DNA of 64,000 nucleotides, taken from Chromobacterium haemolyticum (lineage in GTDB: Bacteria > Pseudomonadota > Gammaproteobacteria > Burkholderiales > Chromobacteriaceae). A program made the position numbers and the translations under genes. The stretch lies in the NCBI RefSeq assembly GCF_002081825.1, contig NZ_MUKU01000005.1, positions 1-64,000 on the forward strand, read 5' to 3'. The notes beneath the pieces are model-generated. The model was not told where the DNA came from and ran no database searches. It saw nothing but the letters and a program-made list of their open reading frames with translations. The number at the start of each line of letters is the position of its first letter. Within the stretch, counting starts at the first letter, position 1. This document shows, in pieces, positions 22,328-31,357 of the stretch.

Positions 22328-23683
22328 TTGAAAGCAGTGCCACAGGCAGTGTGTTGGTACGAGGGGATGCAGTTGCTGCCCCAGCATTTTCAATGGCAGG
22401 CGCTGAGGGCGGACGGAGTGTCCGCGGCGCTGGCGGCGGCGGCCCAGCCGCTGTATTGGGGGGTGTTGGAGCTGGAGCTGGACGAGGCGGCGCTGGCCGG
22501 CGGCGTGGCGCGGGTATCCGCGCTGGAGGCGGTGTTGCCGGACGGCCTGCCGCTGCGCTTCGACGCCGGCGACGGCGTGGCGCTCAGCTGCGACGTGACG
22601 GCCGCCGCGGCGGAGGCGCCGGGCCGCACAGTGACGGTCTATCTGGCGCTGCCGCCCTTGTGGCGCGCCGGCCGGCTGGACCCGGCCGCCGGGCGTTTCC
22701 GCTCGGAAAACAGCGAGGCGGTGCCGGATTTGAGCAGCGGGGAGAACCCGGCCAGCCTGACGCTGTGGCGGCCGGACATCCGCCTGGTCACCGAGGCCGA
22801 ACGCGCCGACATGATCTGCTTGCCGCTGTTGCGCATCGCCCAGCAGGGCGGCGGCTTTTCCCGCCGCGCCTACGCGCCGCCGTCGCCGCGGCTGCTGCCG
22901 GACAGCTTGCTGGGGCGCAAGGTGGCGGCGTTGTGCGCCAAGGCGCGCGAGAAGTGCGTGTTCCTGAGCGGACGTCTGCGCCAGGCCAAGGAAGCCGGCA
23001 AGGACGACGATATCGACGAAATCCGCCGCCAACTGGCGGCGCTGTGGGCGCGGCTGCCGGAAGTGGAGGCCGCGCTGGGCAGCCGCGCCGCCCATCCCGC
23101 CGCCCTGTTCGGCTTGCTGGCCGGCATGGCCGGCTCGCTGACCGCGCTGGACCCGGGCGCCGGCGCGCCGGTGTTCCCCGCTTTCAATTACCAGGAATTG
23201 CTGGCCAGCTACGAGCCGCTGCTGAACTGGCTGTCCGCCGCGCTAGACCGGGTGCGCGCAGGCTATCGCAGCCTGCCGTTCAACCGCGACGAGGAAGGCT
23301 TCTGGATTTCGCTGCCGGAGGCCGCGCGCGATAGCGGGCGCTTGATCGTTGGTCTGCGCATGCCCGGCGGCGCGCCGGACTCCGCCGCCCAGCAATGGCT
23401 GGGCCAGGCCATCATCGCCTCGGAACCGCACGTGGCCACGCTGGCGCGCCAGCGCATGCGCGGCTTGTCCTTCCAGCCCTTGGACCGCGCGGAGCAAGTG
23501 GCGTACAGCGTGGGCGACGACACCCGGCTGTTCGCCTTGCTGGCCAGCGGGGACTGGCTGCATCCGGAGCTGCCGCTGCGGATGACGCTGCCGGCCGGCG
23601 GCGCGGCGCTGGAGCCGTGGGAGGCGCTGCTTTTCGTCGCCGATCCGCGCGACGAGGCCGATGGAGAACGCCATGCTGGATAG
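22328..23683 (+). CDS. tssK: T6SS baseplate-membrane complex adaptor TssK
   Basis: 451 residues of the TssK/VasE (ImpJ) family. The N-terminal WYEGMQLLPQHFQWQ is the classic signature of the phage-shoulder-like domain; the later 'FNYQELLASYEPLLNWLSAA' and C-terminal domain contact the membrane complex. The start codon is TTG at 22328, supported by a GGGGGGAG ribosome site 8-14 bases upstream and by the N-terminal motif beginning right there. Its end overlaps tssL by 23 bp. Confidence 0.93.
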   Translation: MKAVPQAVCWYEGMQLLPQHFQWQALRADGVSAALAAAAQPLYWGVLELELDEAALAGGVARVSALEAVLPDGLPLRFDAGDGVALSCDVTAAAAEAPGRTVTVYLALPPLWRAGRLDPAAGRFRSENSEAVPDLSSGENPASLTLWRPDIRLVTEAERADMICLPLLRIAQQGGGFSRRAYAPPSPRLLPDSLLGRKVAALCAKAREKCVFLSGRLRQAKEAGKDDDIDEIRRQLAALWARLPEVEAALGSRAAHPAALFGLLAGMAGSLTALDPGAGAPVFPAFNYQELLASYEPLLNWLSAALDRVRAGYRSLPFNRDEEGFWISLPEAARDSGRLIVGLRMPGGAPDSAAQQWLGQAIIASEPHVATLARQRMRGLSFQPLDRAEQVAYSVGDDTRLFALLASGDWLHPELPLRMTLPAGGAALEPWEALLFVADPRDEADGERHAG

Positions 23684-24437
23684 CGCGCTGTCCCAGCCGC
23701 TGGGGGCGCTGGCGCAAGCGCCGCTGAGCGCCACTTTTGAAGACGCCTACGCCGAATGGCTGCAAGTATTCCGGGAATTGGCCGGCGGCGGCCACAAAGC
23801 CGAAACCGCCGCCGAACTGGCGGCCGAGCAGGGCGGGCTGCTGGCGCGGCGCTTGAGCCGCGCCGCCGGCGCGCGCGTGGGCGCGGCCGGGCAAAGCCAG
23901 ATTGAGGCCTTGCAGTATCTGTTTGTCGCCCTGATAGACGAGCGCCTGCTGTTCGAGGACTGGCCGGGGCAGAGCCTGTGGCAGGCCACGCCGCTGGAGC
24001 AGCGGCTGTTCGGCAGCCGCGCCGCCGGCGACAAGGTGCCGGCGTTGATAGAGCGGGTCTTGCGCGAGCGCGACCCGGCCGGGCGCGACCTGGCCAACGT
24101 CTGCCTGCAAACGCTGACCCTGGGCTTTTACGGCCGGCTGCGCGGGCCGGGCGGCCTGGCCCAGCACGAGGAATGGCGGCGCGAGCTGTTCGCCTTCGCC
24201 TACCAGCGCGACGCCGACCTCCGCGGCCTGGCGCCGGCGCTGGAGCGCAGCAGCAATGTGCCGCCGCTGCGGCTGACGGTGCGGCGCATGCTGCCGGACG
24301 GCTTCCGGCTGGCGCTGGGCGTGGCGGCCATCCTGGTGGGCATGTCGGTGGTGGGGCACGCGTTTTGGCATGACATCGTATCGAGAGTGGAGCCCATGCT
24401 GTACCGCGGGGCGGACGGGGACGGGCAAAGCAAATGA
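23661..24437 (+). CDS. tssL: T6SS inner-membrane protein TssL (DotU family)
   Basis: 258 residues of the DotU/TssL family. The cytoplasmic helical domain contains 'IEALQYLFVALIDERLLFED', then WQATPLEQRLFG and 'NVCLQTLTLGFYGRLRG'; a single transmembrane helix follows at about 215-235 (LALGVAAILVGMSVVGHAFW). It lacks the C-terminal peptidoglycan-binding domain found in extended TssL proteins. It overlaps tssM by four bases, fitting the joint TssJLM membrane complex. Confidence 0.93.
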   Translation: MENAMLDSALSQPLGALAQAPLSATFEDAYAEWLQVFRELAGGGHKAETAAELAAEQGGLLARRLSRAAGARVGAAGQSQIEALQYLFVALIDERLLFEDWPGQSLWQATPLEQRLFGSRAAGDKVPALIERVLRERDPAGRDLANVCLQTLTLGFYGRLRGPGGLAQHEEWRRELFAFAYQRDADLRGLAPALERSSNVPPLRLTVRRMLPDGFRLALGVAAILVGMSVVGHAFWHDIVSRVEPMLYRGADGDGQSK

Positions 24438-27400
24438 CGATACAGACCATAGTGGGCATTGTATTGCTGACCCTGTTGATCCTGTTGGCCTTGGCGGCGT
24501 TGATCTGGTGGTTGCGGCGCGAGGCCGATCCGGCGCGGCGCAGCTTCCGCGGCTCGGTGCGCCGTTTCGAGCGCGAGATCGGCGCGGAAGACCGCTACCA
24601 GACCCCCTGGGTGCTGGCGGTGGGAGACCGGGTGCGCAATGTGGAGGCGCTGTGCGCCTCGCTGCAGCTGAAAAGCGAGGGCGAGGCCAATTGGTTCGGC
24701 CGCTGGTGGTACGGCGGGGACGGCGCGGTGCTGGTGATCCCGGACGATATGTTCAGCCATCCGGAAGGCGCGTTGGCGCCGCTGTCCGCCTGGCGGCGGC
24801 TCTTGGGCGTGCTGTTGCGCAGCCGCGCCGCTCGGCCGCTGGACGCGCTGATCTGGACCGTGTCCGCCAGCCAGCTGTGGAGCGAGCACCTGGCGGTGAG
24901 CGCCGGCCTGGCCGCCGCCAAGAAGTTTGCCGATCTGCAAAGACGGCTGGGCCTGAGCCTGCCCATCTATCTGGTGGTGACCGAAACCGAGCAGGCGCCG
25001 GGTTTCCTGGAGCTGGCGCAGGCGCTGCCGCGCGAAGCGCGCGACGCGATGCTGGGCTGGTCCTCGCCCTACGCCGCCAGCGCCGCCTATCAATCCGACT
25101 GGATAGAACAGGCCTTGACGCGGCTGCGGCTGACGCTGAGCGAAACCATCGCCGAATTCGGCGCCCTGCAAGGCGGGATGTCCACGGATTTGTACCTGCT
25201 GCCGCGCAGCTTCGAGGCGGTGCGGGCCAATTTGCAAGCCTTGTGCGACCCGGTGTTCCGCGGCAACGCGCTGGGCGAGGCGCCGCAATTGCGCGGCATC
25301 TATTTCACCGGCGCCCAGGCCGCGCCGGAAGGCGATCTGGAAGACACCGCCGCGCCGCCGGCGCTGCCTCTGTTCGCCGGCCGGCTACTGCGTCAGCGCG
25401 TGCTGGCGGAGCAGGGCCTGGCCCAGCCGGTGCCGCGCATCTTGCGGCTGCGCCAGCGCTGGCATCGCTGGACCCTGCTCGGCATGGGCTTGTTCGCCGC
25501 CCTGTGGCTGGCCGGTATCAGTTGGTACTGGCACGCGGCCACCGACGACGCCGACGCCCTGGGCCGCCAACTACGCATTCTGCAGTTGGACCGCGGCGGG
25601 CCGCGGCCGGAGCTGGGCAACGACGCCGCGGCGCGGCAAAGCGTCGCCGCCTTCTGGCGCGCGCTCAAGGACGCGCCGTCGCGCCGTTTCGGCACCTTGC
25701 TGCTGCCCACCTCGCTGATGTCCCCGGTGGACGGCCGCATCGACGAAACCATCGAATACGCGTTGCGCCGCTCGGTGATGCTGCCCTTGCAACAGCGGCT
25801 GCTACGCGACGCCGAACAACTGCGGCGGCTGGGCGAAGCCGGCGTGGACAGCGTCAGCGACGATACCGCCGCGCCGGAAAAATGGCCGGCCTACTTGCTG
25901 GCGCGGCAATTGACCGGCGACGCGGTCAAGCTGGAACAGCGCGTCAACCAGTTCAACCACGCGGTGAACGACGGCAACACCACGCTGGACGAGGCGGCGG
26001 AGCTGGCCAACGGCCTGTTCGGCCTCAGCCTGCGCGCGCCGCAGAACGCCCAGCGCGACAATCTGCGCCGCATCCTGCTGTCCAGCGATCAACTGGTGGC
26101 CGCGCCCATCGACCTTGCCAAGATCCGCCCGCAAGTAGGCGATCACTTCAGCGCGCTAATGCAAGCCTGGCTCGGCCAGCTCTACACCAACCAGACCTTC
26201 GACCTCACCGCCCAGCAATTGCAGAAACAGCTGCTGATGCTGGAGTCTGGTCAGGGCAACTCCTTGCCGGAACTGGACAGCGTGGCCGGTCACATCGGCC
26301 TGCTGCAAAGCTTGGTCAACGCCACCAACAGCGCCTGGAGCCGCGCCGCCGGCCAGGACCTGGTGCCCGGCTACAGCGCGATGCTGGACGGCGCGCGCCG
26401 ATCCAGCCTGATAGGCCGCGACGCGGTGGCGCGGGTGGCGGACTACTCCGCGGTGGCGCGCCAGGAGTTCCGCAAGCGCTGGCTGGGCGGCGTGGGGGCG
26501 ACTTCGGCGCTGCTGGCGCAAGGGCCGTCCGGCGGACTGGAGCTGCAGGACCAGGTGCTCAAGCTGAACGTGACCCTGGCCTCGCTCTTGAAACAGGACT
26601 TCGTCGCCAGCGCGCGGGCGCAAGGCGAGAGCGGCCCGACGGCGGGCGGGCTGGCGAATATGGACGCGGAGGCGATGGCGGCGTCGCTACGCCATTACGA
26701 CGGCTACCAGAAATACGTGGCCGGCAGCGCCGGCCAGATGCCGCCGGCCTACCGCAAGGGCCTGGAGCGCGCCTTGCAGGACAGCGCGGCGCGGGCGATG
26801 TGGGCCGCCCTGAGCGGCCGCCGCGCCGAGCCGTCGGTTGGCCTGAACGGCGGCTCCATTGATGAGGGCAACGCCTTCGACGCACAGGCCAAGGCGGCCA
26901 CCCCGGTGTTGGCGGCGTTGGACGAACTGGCCCAACCCGCTTTCCGCGACAGGGTGCTGCGCGAGATGGACCGGCGCGCGCTGCAATCTTTGCGCCACGC
27001 GGAACGCAGCCTGCAAGGGCTAGGGGTGTATCAGCCGCTGCAGGGCAGCTTCCGCTGGTGGGACGGTTCGCGCAACGCCGGCGCCCGCGCCTTCCGCGCC
27101 GGCGGCGCGCGCGAGCTGCAGCAATACCTGGGCGCTCAGCTGGAGCTGGTGGGCAATCTGACCCAGGCCCAGGCGCCGGCGCTGAGCTGGCTGGCCTCGC
27201 ACAAGTCCTCGATGTCGGTCAGCGATCAGCAGTTGCAGCAACGTTGGCAAAACGCCGCGATCGAACTGCGCCACTACAAGGAAAAAGCCGCAAACAGCGC
27301 GCCGGCAGTGCTGGAAACCATGATCGTCAAGGATTTCAACGAGATGGACGTGGCTAATTGCCGCGCGGTGCTGGACCAGGTGGAACTGCCGGCCGCCGGC

Positions 27401-28285
27401 AACGTCTTCTCCGACCGCGCCCAGACCCTGGTCAGCCTGGCCAGCGACCGCTGCGGCGCGTTGCGGACCCAGGCGGGGGCGGCCGCCTACCAGAAGCTGA
27501 GCGCCTTCTTCAATCAATATCTGGCCAACCGCTTTCCCTTCGCCGCCAAGCTGGGCGCGCCGGACGCCGCGCCGGAGCGGGTGGCGGAATTCATGCGGCT
27601 GATGGACGACAGCGGCGGATTGGCCGCCGCGGGCCTGCAGGACCTCAAATCCGGTCAGGCCCAGGCGGCGCGGCGCTTCCTGGACGCGGCCAAGGCGGCG
27701 CGAGGCTGGCTGGGCCCTATGTTCGCCCGCGAGGGCGGCGGGCCGTGGCAGGGCGTGGACGTGGAAGTGCGCTGGCGCACCGACCGCGAACACGAACAGG
27801 CGGCGGACCAGGTGATCGAATGGACGCTGGCCAGCGGCGGCCAGCGCCTGCGTTACCCCGGCGGCGATGGCCAGCGCCTGCACTGGAACATCGGTCAGCC
27901 GGTGACGGCGACCCTGCGCTGGGCCAAGGAGTCGCAGCAGGCGCCGGAGGAGGATTCAACGCAAAGCGGGTTGACCGTGTTCGACCGGCTGGCCAGCTGG
28001 AACTACGGTGGTCAATGGGGTTTGCTGCGTTTGCTGCGCGAGAACAACTCACCGCTGCGGGTCAACAACGCGGACGGTTTCAACGACGTGGGCCTGATGC
28101 TGGCGCTGCCGGTGGGCAACCCGGCGCTGCAAGGCAGCGGCAACGCGCAGATGTTTTTGCGGCTGACGCTGCAAGCGCCGGGCGGCAAGAGCGGCCTGTC
28201 CGTAGCCAGCCTGCCTTACACCGCGCCGCCGTCGCCGTTCCGCGCCGCCGCCAACCCGCGGCTGGCCGCGATAGAGGGCAGCTGA
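24434..28285 (+). CDS. tssM: T6SS membrane complex protein TssM (IcmF)
   Basis: 1283 residues of the TssM/IcmF family. Two N-terminal transmembrane helices (about residues 5-27) and a further one near 345-365 (LLGMGLFAALWLAGISWYW) flank the cytoplasmic domain, with a long periplasmic part after that. The region where IcmF proteins may carry a Walker A motif reads TPWVLAVGDRVRNVEA, with no GxxGxGKT, so nucleotide binding by this copy is doubtful. The C-terminus that contacts TssJ and the outer membrane is present ('SASLPYTAPPSPFRAAANPR' region). Length is normal. Confidence 0.95.
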   Translation: MTIQTIVGIVLLTLLILLALAALIWWLRREADPARRSFRGSVRRFEREIGAEDRYQTPWVLAVGDRVRNVEALCASLQLKSEGEANWFGRWWYGGDGAVLVIPDDMFSHPEGALAPLSAWRRLLGVLLRSRAARPLDALIWTVSASQLWSEHLAVSAGLAAAKKFADLQRRLGLSLPIYLVVTETEQAPGFLELAQALPREARDAMLGWSSPYAASAAYQSDWIEQALTRLRLTLSETIAEFGALQGGMSTDLYLLPRSFEAVRANLQALCDPVFRGNALGEAPQLRGIYFTGAQAAPEGDLEDTAAPPALPLFAGRLLRQRVLAEQGLAQPVPRILRLRQRWHRWTLLGMGLFAALWLAGISWYWHAATDDADALGRQLRILQLDRGGPRPELGNDAAARQSVAAFWRALKDAPSRRFGTLLLPTSLMSPVDGRIDETIEYALRRSVMLPLQQRLLRDAEQLRRLGEAGVDSVSDDTAAPEKWPAYLLARQLTGDAVKLEQRVNQFNHAVNDGNTTLDEAAELANGLFGLSLRAPQNAQRDNLRRILLSSDQLVAAPIDLAKIRPQVGDHFSALMQAWLGQLYTNQTFDLTAQQLQKQLLMLESGQGNSLPELDSVAGHIGLLQSLVNATNSAWSRAAGQDLVPGYSAMLDGARRSSLIGRDAVARVADYSAVARQEFRKRWLGGVGATSALLAQGPSGGLELQDQVLKLNVTLASLLKQDFVASARAQGESGPTAGGLANMDAEAMAASLRHYDGYQKYVAGSAGQMPPAYRKGLERALQDSAARAMWAALSGRRAEPSVGLNGGSIDEGNAFDAQAKAATPVLAALDELAQPAFRDRVLREMDRRALQSLRHAERSLQGLGVYQPLQGSFRWWDGSRNAGARAFRAGGARELQQYLGAQLELVGNLTQAQAPALSWLASHKSSMSVSDQQLQQRWQNAAIELRHYKEKAANSAPAVLETMIVKDFNEMDVANCRAVLDQVELPAAGNVFSDRAQTLVSLASDRCGALRTQAGAAAYQKLSAFFNQYLANRFPFAAKLGAPDAAPERVAEFMRLMDDSGGLAAAGLQDLKSGQAQAARRFLDAAKAARGWLGPMFAREGGGPWQGVDVEVRWRTDREHEQAADQVIEWTLASGGQRLRYPGGDGQRLHWNIGQPVTATLRWAKESQQAPEEDSTQSGLTVFDRLASWNYGGQWGLLRLLRENNSPLRVNNADGFNDVGLMLALPVGNPALQGSGNAQMFLRLTLQAPGGKSGLSVASLPYTAPPSPFRAAANPRLAAIEGS

Positions 28286-28316
28286 TGCGCGCTTTGAACA
28301 CCACGAGGAAACGGCC

Positions 28317-29420
28317 ATGAGCGCCACCTTGCGTCTGGATACCCTGTTGCAACCCATCGCCGCGGACAGCGCCGGCGGCGAATCGCTGCGCTACGCGCCG
28401 GAATACGACCAACTGCGCGAACTGCGGCGCGAGGACGACCCCAGCCTGCCCGCCGGCATCTGGGAAAGCGATTTGAAGCGGGCGGACTGGCCCGGCGTGG
28501 AGCGCGTCGCCTCCGCGCTCTTGGCCGAGCGCAGCAAGGATTTGATGGTGGCCGCCTGGCTGGGCGAATCCTGGCTGCACCTGTTGGGCTTGCCCGGCCT
28601 GGAGGCGGCGCTGGCGCTGAGCGCGCAGTGTTGCGAACAGTTTTGGGACAGCCTGCATCCCTTGCCGCAGCAAGGCGATCTGAGCTTTCGCACCGGCCCG
28701 CTGGAATGGCTGGCCAAGACCTACGCCGCCACGCTGGCGGCCCAAGTGCCGCTGCTGGACGCGCCGCCGCCGCAGGAGCGGCAGCCGCTGACCCTGCGGC
28801 AATGGCAGGACCTGAACCGCCGGCTGCTGGCCGGCGGCGACGAGGGCAAGCTGGAGCGCGAGCAGGCGCGCCACGAGCAGCAGAAGCTGAACGACTGGGT
28901 GCGCGCGCTGCCGCCGGCTGTGCTGGAAGATAGCCGCGGCGCGCTGGCGCGCAGCCGGCAATGGCTGGCGCGGCTGCAGGCCTGGTGCGACGAACGCATG
29001 GGCGCGGACGCGCCGTCCTACGCGCCGCTGAACCAGGCGCTGGAGCAGGCGGCGCAGGCCTTGCAGGAACTGGCCGTTCTGCACCCCGGCGCCTTGCCGG
29101 AGCCGGAGAGCGCGGCCGTCGACCACGCCGAAACCGCCGCGCCGCCGGCCGCCGTCGAAGCCGGCAACAGCGCGCCGCCGCCCGTTGCGGCCGCGCCGAT
29201 GTTCACCCAGCGCGAGCCGCAGGGGCGGGAAGACGCTTACCGTCAGCTGCGCGGCATCGCCGACTACCTGGCGCGCACCGAACCGCACAGCCCGGTGCCC
29301 TATCTGATCTACCGCGCGGTGGAGTGGGGAGACAAGCCGTTGCGGGAATTGCTGGCGGAGCTGATAGACAGCGACGCCGAGGCGCGGCGGCTGTGGTCCC
29401 TGCTGGGGGTGTTGCCGTAG
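28317..29420 (+). CDS. tssA: T6SS protein TssA
   Basis: 367 residues of the TssA family with the N-terminal ImpA_N domain: LLQPIAADSAGGESLRYAPE and 'GIWESDLKRADWPGVERVAS' are characteristic. A Pro/Ala-rich linker occupies about 255-300, followed by a VasJ-like C-terminal domain (YLARTEPHSPVPYLIYRAVE). TssA primes or caps sheath and tube polymerisation. It is the last gene of the right arm; the only obvious structure downstream is a miniature element beginning 13 bp after the stop. Confidence 0.92.
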   Translation: MSATLRLDTLLQPIAADSAGGESLRYAPEYDQLRELRREDDPSLPAGIWESDLKRADWPGVERVASALLAERSKDLMVAAWLGESWLHLLGLPGLEAALALSAQCCEQFWDSLHPLPQQGDLSFRTGPLEWLAKTYAATLAAQVPLLDAPPPQERQPLTLRQWQDLNRRLLAGGDEGKLEREQARHEQQKLNDWVRALPPAVLEDSRGALARSRQWLARLQAWCDERMGADAPSYAPLNQALEQAAQALQELAVLHPGALPEPESAAVDHAETAAPPAAVEAGNSAPPPVAAAPMFTQREPQGREDAYRQLRGIADYLARTEPHSPVPYLIYRAVEWGDKPLRELLAELIDSDAEARRLWSLLGVLP

Positions 29421-29433
29421 AGCCGCTAAGTAA

Positions 29434-29576
29434 AAACGTGTTTACGATCTTGCGAGCTATGACGAGACAAGGCGAAAACGAGCGAAAAAGCGGACTGTAC
29501 ATACGGTACATGAGCATTTCGAAGGTGTACTCGCCGTGTCTCCCTTCACGACGCGCAGCGGGCATTGAACAGGCTC
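29434..29576 (-). mobile_element. Miniature IS5-related element (MITE), copy 5
   Basis: A 143-bp copy with terminal repeats aaacgtgtttacgatct and gcattgaacaggctc, flanked by a perfect TAA/TAA duplication (29431-29433, 29577-29579). It lies between the end of tssA and the end of a minus-strand hypothetical gene, whose stop codon (TAG, 29576-29578) overlaps the element boundary. Confidence 0.85.
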
Positions 29577-29965
29577 TAAGGCTTCGCCCACATGGCGCGT
29601 TGCCTCTGGATGGCTAAAGGTTCCGGCGGCGGCGCGCCCACCAGCGCCTGGCGGGCGGTGACCATATTGTTGAACCCCGCCAGGCGATAACACTGCCGCA
29701 CACAGGTGTCGCGGTTGGTCCATTTCCCGGACGCCCACATCTGCAACAGGACGGCGCGGGCAGGCTCATTCTCGCCCCGCCATTTGCGCCAATGATGGAA
29801 AGCCGTCAACGCCTGCTTGATTTCCTGATGGATGTCTTCGGTGTTGGCCGGGTGGAGTGGGTTCTTGTCCGCCAGAGAAATCACCCCCAGCCGCATCTCA
29901 TAAGCAATGATCAAACGGGCGGCTCGCTTAAGGGCCTGGTTGTGCTGGATCAGCAGTTTCATCAT
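29576..29965 (-). CDS. Hypothetical protein, 129 aa
   Basis: A 129-residue soluble protein, basic at its C-terminus. The N-terminal helix MMKLLIQHNQALKRAARLII is followed by a helical body with 'HQEIKQALTAFHHWRKWRGE' and a C-terminal segment CYRLAGFNNMVTARQALVG. GGGGAG lies before the start. It sits 17 bp downstream of the small hypothetical gene at 29983 on the same strand, so the two are probably co-transcribed. The stop codon overlaps the edge of a miniature element. I do not recognise the family. Confidence 0.6.
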   Translation of the reverse strand: MMKLLIQHNQALKRAARLIIAYEMRLGVISLADKNPLHPANTEDIHQEIKQALTAFHHWRKWRGENEPARAVLLQMWASGKWTNRDTCVRQCYRLAGFNNMVTARQALVGAPPPEPLAIQRQRAMWAKP

Positions 29966-29982
29966 GGCAATGCTCCCCGGAA

Positions 29983-30363
29983 TCACAGCAGGTGGTTGAA
30001 GTGATCCAAGCCTTGTTTCAAGCGCTGCTGTATCGGCTCCAGCAAGGCCAAGGCTTCTTCGCTGCTGAACAGCAGCGGCTCGTCGCGTCGTTCCAGCAAA
30101 GTCAGCAAGGCTAAAAGCCCGGTGTGGGCGGCGCGCATGTCCATCACGCCGCGCAGCAGGGCGGTGTCCAGTTCGATATAGCAATGGTTCAACTGCTGGC
30201 CCAATTCGCCCAGCAGCGTCACATCGCCGGCGGCGGCGGGCAAGCGCTGGGAACAAAGGTGCAGCTGCTCCATCACCGGCACAGTGGCGGGCGTGGCGGC
30301 TTGGCCTGCGTAGTGGGGACAGGCGGGCGGCGGCATGGCGGGGGGAAAGGTAGAGAAGGTCAT
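29983..30363 (-). CDS. Small hypothetical protein, paralogue of the 4004-4345 gene
   Basis: About 126 residues. The N-terminus is Pro-rich (PPAMPPPACPHYAG); the rest is helical with 'LGQQLNHCYIELDTALLRGV' and ends 'LALLEPIQQRLKQGLDHFNH'. The last part parallels the gene at 4004-4345 (LLEPLQQRLQ), so they are paralogues, possibly DUF1484-like. The start at 30363 has GGAGA upstream at good distance. Likely operon with the 129-residue protein. Function unknown. Confidence 0.6.
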   Translation of the reverse strand: MTFSTFPPAMPPPACPHYAGQAATPATVPVMEQLHLCSQRLPAAAGDVTLLGELGQQLNHCYIELDTALLRGVMDMRAAHTGLLALLTLLERRDEPLLFSSEEALALLEPIQQRLKQGLDHFNHLL

Positions 30364-30439
30364 CACGGTCTCCATGTCAGCTTTGGAAACCTGCCCAGGC
30401 GAGGCTAGGGCAGGCACATGACAAGGTTGCAAGACCGGC

Positions 30440-30559
30440 TAGTTCTATAACGACCGGTAGCCCCGAGAGGCTCCCTGCCACGGCCCGCCCCGAATGGGTA
30501 CGGCGTGGCAGCAGACGTAACAGCGCCAAAAGCGAACTGATTTGTCTGCTATAGAACTA
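30440..30559. repeat. 120-bp unit bounded by 10-bp inverted repeats
   Basis: TAGTTCTATA at 30440-30449 and its exact complement TATAGAACTA at 30550-30559 bound the unit; an inner hairpin is formed by CTGCCACG (30475-30482) and CGTGGCAG (30504-30511). It could be a miniature transposable element or a folded RNA. Only one copy is seen in this window. Confidence 0.5.
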
Positions 30560-31105
30560 ATTTATGGGCTTGCAAACCCTGCGCCGCGTGATTGAGCACG
30601 GCGCGGAGCAAAGCCTAAACAGGCTGGCGGCGGGCGTCAAGCTGGGGGAGGTGGAGTGGGGAGCTTGTCTGCCTGGTGCTTGGCTGAGTGCGCCCATCCG
30701 CTTTGCAAAGATTTCACGCTGGATCAGCCTTTCTCCAATAGCTAGGACGTCAAGGCAGGCAATGAAGACGAGGGGCAATGGCGGCTTTCGAGCTAGCACA
30801 GGCTGAGTCATTATTGCCCGCCCGAGCAGCACGACTCAGCCCTCTATAAACTACCCGGCTAGTCCCACCCACCCCTATGCCGACTACAGCAGGATGGCCA
30901 TTGGTGTTTTTTGTTGAATAATTTTAATGTGAAATATTTTAATAAGTATATTGTTCGATAAAGCGCATTGTTTTATGAGAACAACCTGTCATGGTTGTTT
31001 CTTTTGCTGTTATTCCCTCCCCTTGTTATAGCGCGTTGTGCTAGCTCAAAAGAAGGGGCTATCGCCCCACGGTATACTCTGCCCGCCGTCCTGATTTTCA
31101 TCGAG

Positions 31106-31187
31106 TAAGCCTATCTGGACGCTGCCTCTTGGCCGTGAGAGTATGGGCGCTTGTGACAAACGCAATGCTTGCCAAGCGATAGGCTTA
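31106..31187 (+). ncRNA. Candidate structured RNA
   Basis: An outer perfect 10-bp stem joins TAAGCCTATC (31106-31115) and GATAGGCTTA (31178-31187). Inside it a second stem CTTGGC/GCCAAG and a third formed by GCG-TTGT with ACAA-CGC stack toward the loop. Three nested helices in 82 bases are more than expected by chance, but I cannot name the RNA. The strand is arbitrary, chosen because the next gene downstream is on the plus strand. Confidence 0.35.
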
Positions 31188-31357
31188 GGTCCGCACTCTA
31201 CCCATTACCCGCAATGAAATAGACAGACGGCAGGCTATCTGGTCAAACGGGCATTCCATTTTTACCGTGGGTGGGGGGCTGAGCTAGAATCTGGCCGCTT
31301 GGTGGCTAGGCCAGTCATCCGGATGGGTTTGATCAAATCTTCTTGTCGAGAAATTAA

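Larger units (their letters stand above)
30364..31357. other. Gene-poor region with two folded repeats
   Basis: About 1 kb with no coding sequence I can support. It contains a 120-bp inverted-repeat unit (30440-30559), a GC-rich part to about 30900 with short unconvincing frames on both strands, an AT-rich block at 30900-31000, and a well-folded 82-bp segment at 31106-31187. The base composition differs from its neighbours and the region borders the second vgrG module, so it may be a remnant of mobile DNA. Confidence 0.5.

Noticed and set aside
30440-30559. Possible integron attC site
   Set aside because: The inverted repeats do not show the RYYYAAC/GTTRRRY core sites, and no integrase or cassette array is nearby.
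30557-30832. Overlapping short open frames on both strands in the gene-poor region
   Set aside because: Neither has a ribosome site, a plausible domain or normal composition, and they overlap each other fully; more likely non-coding.
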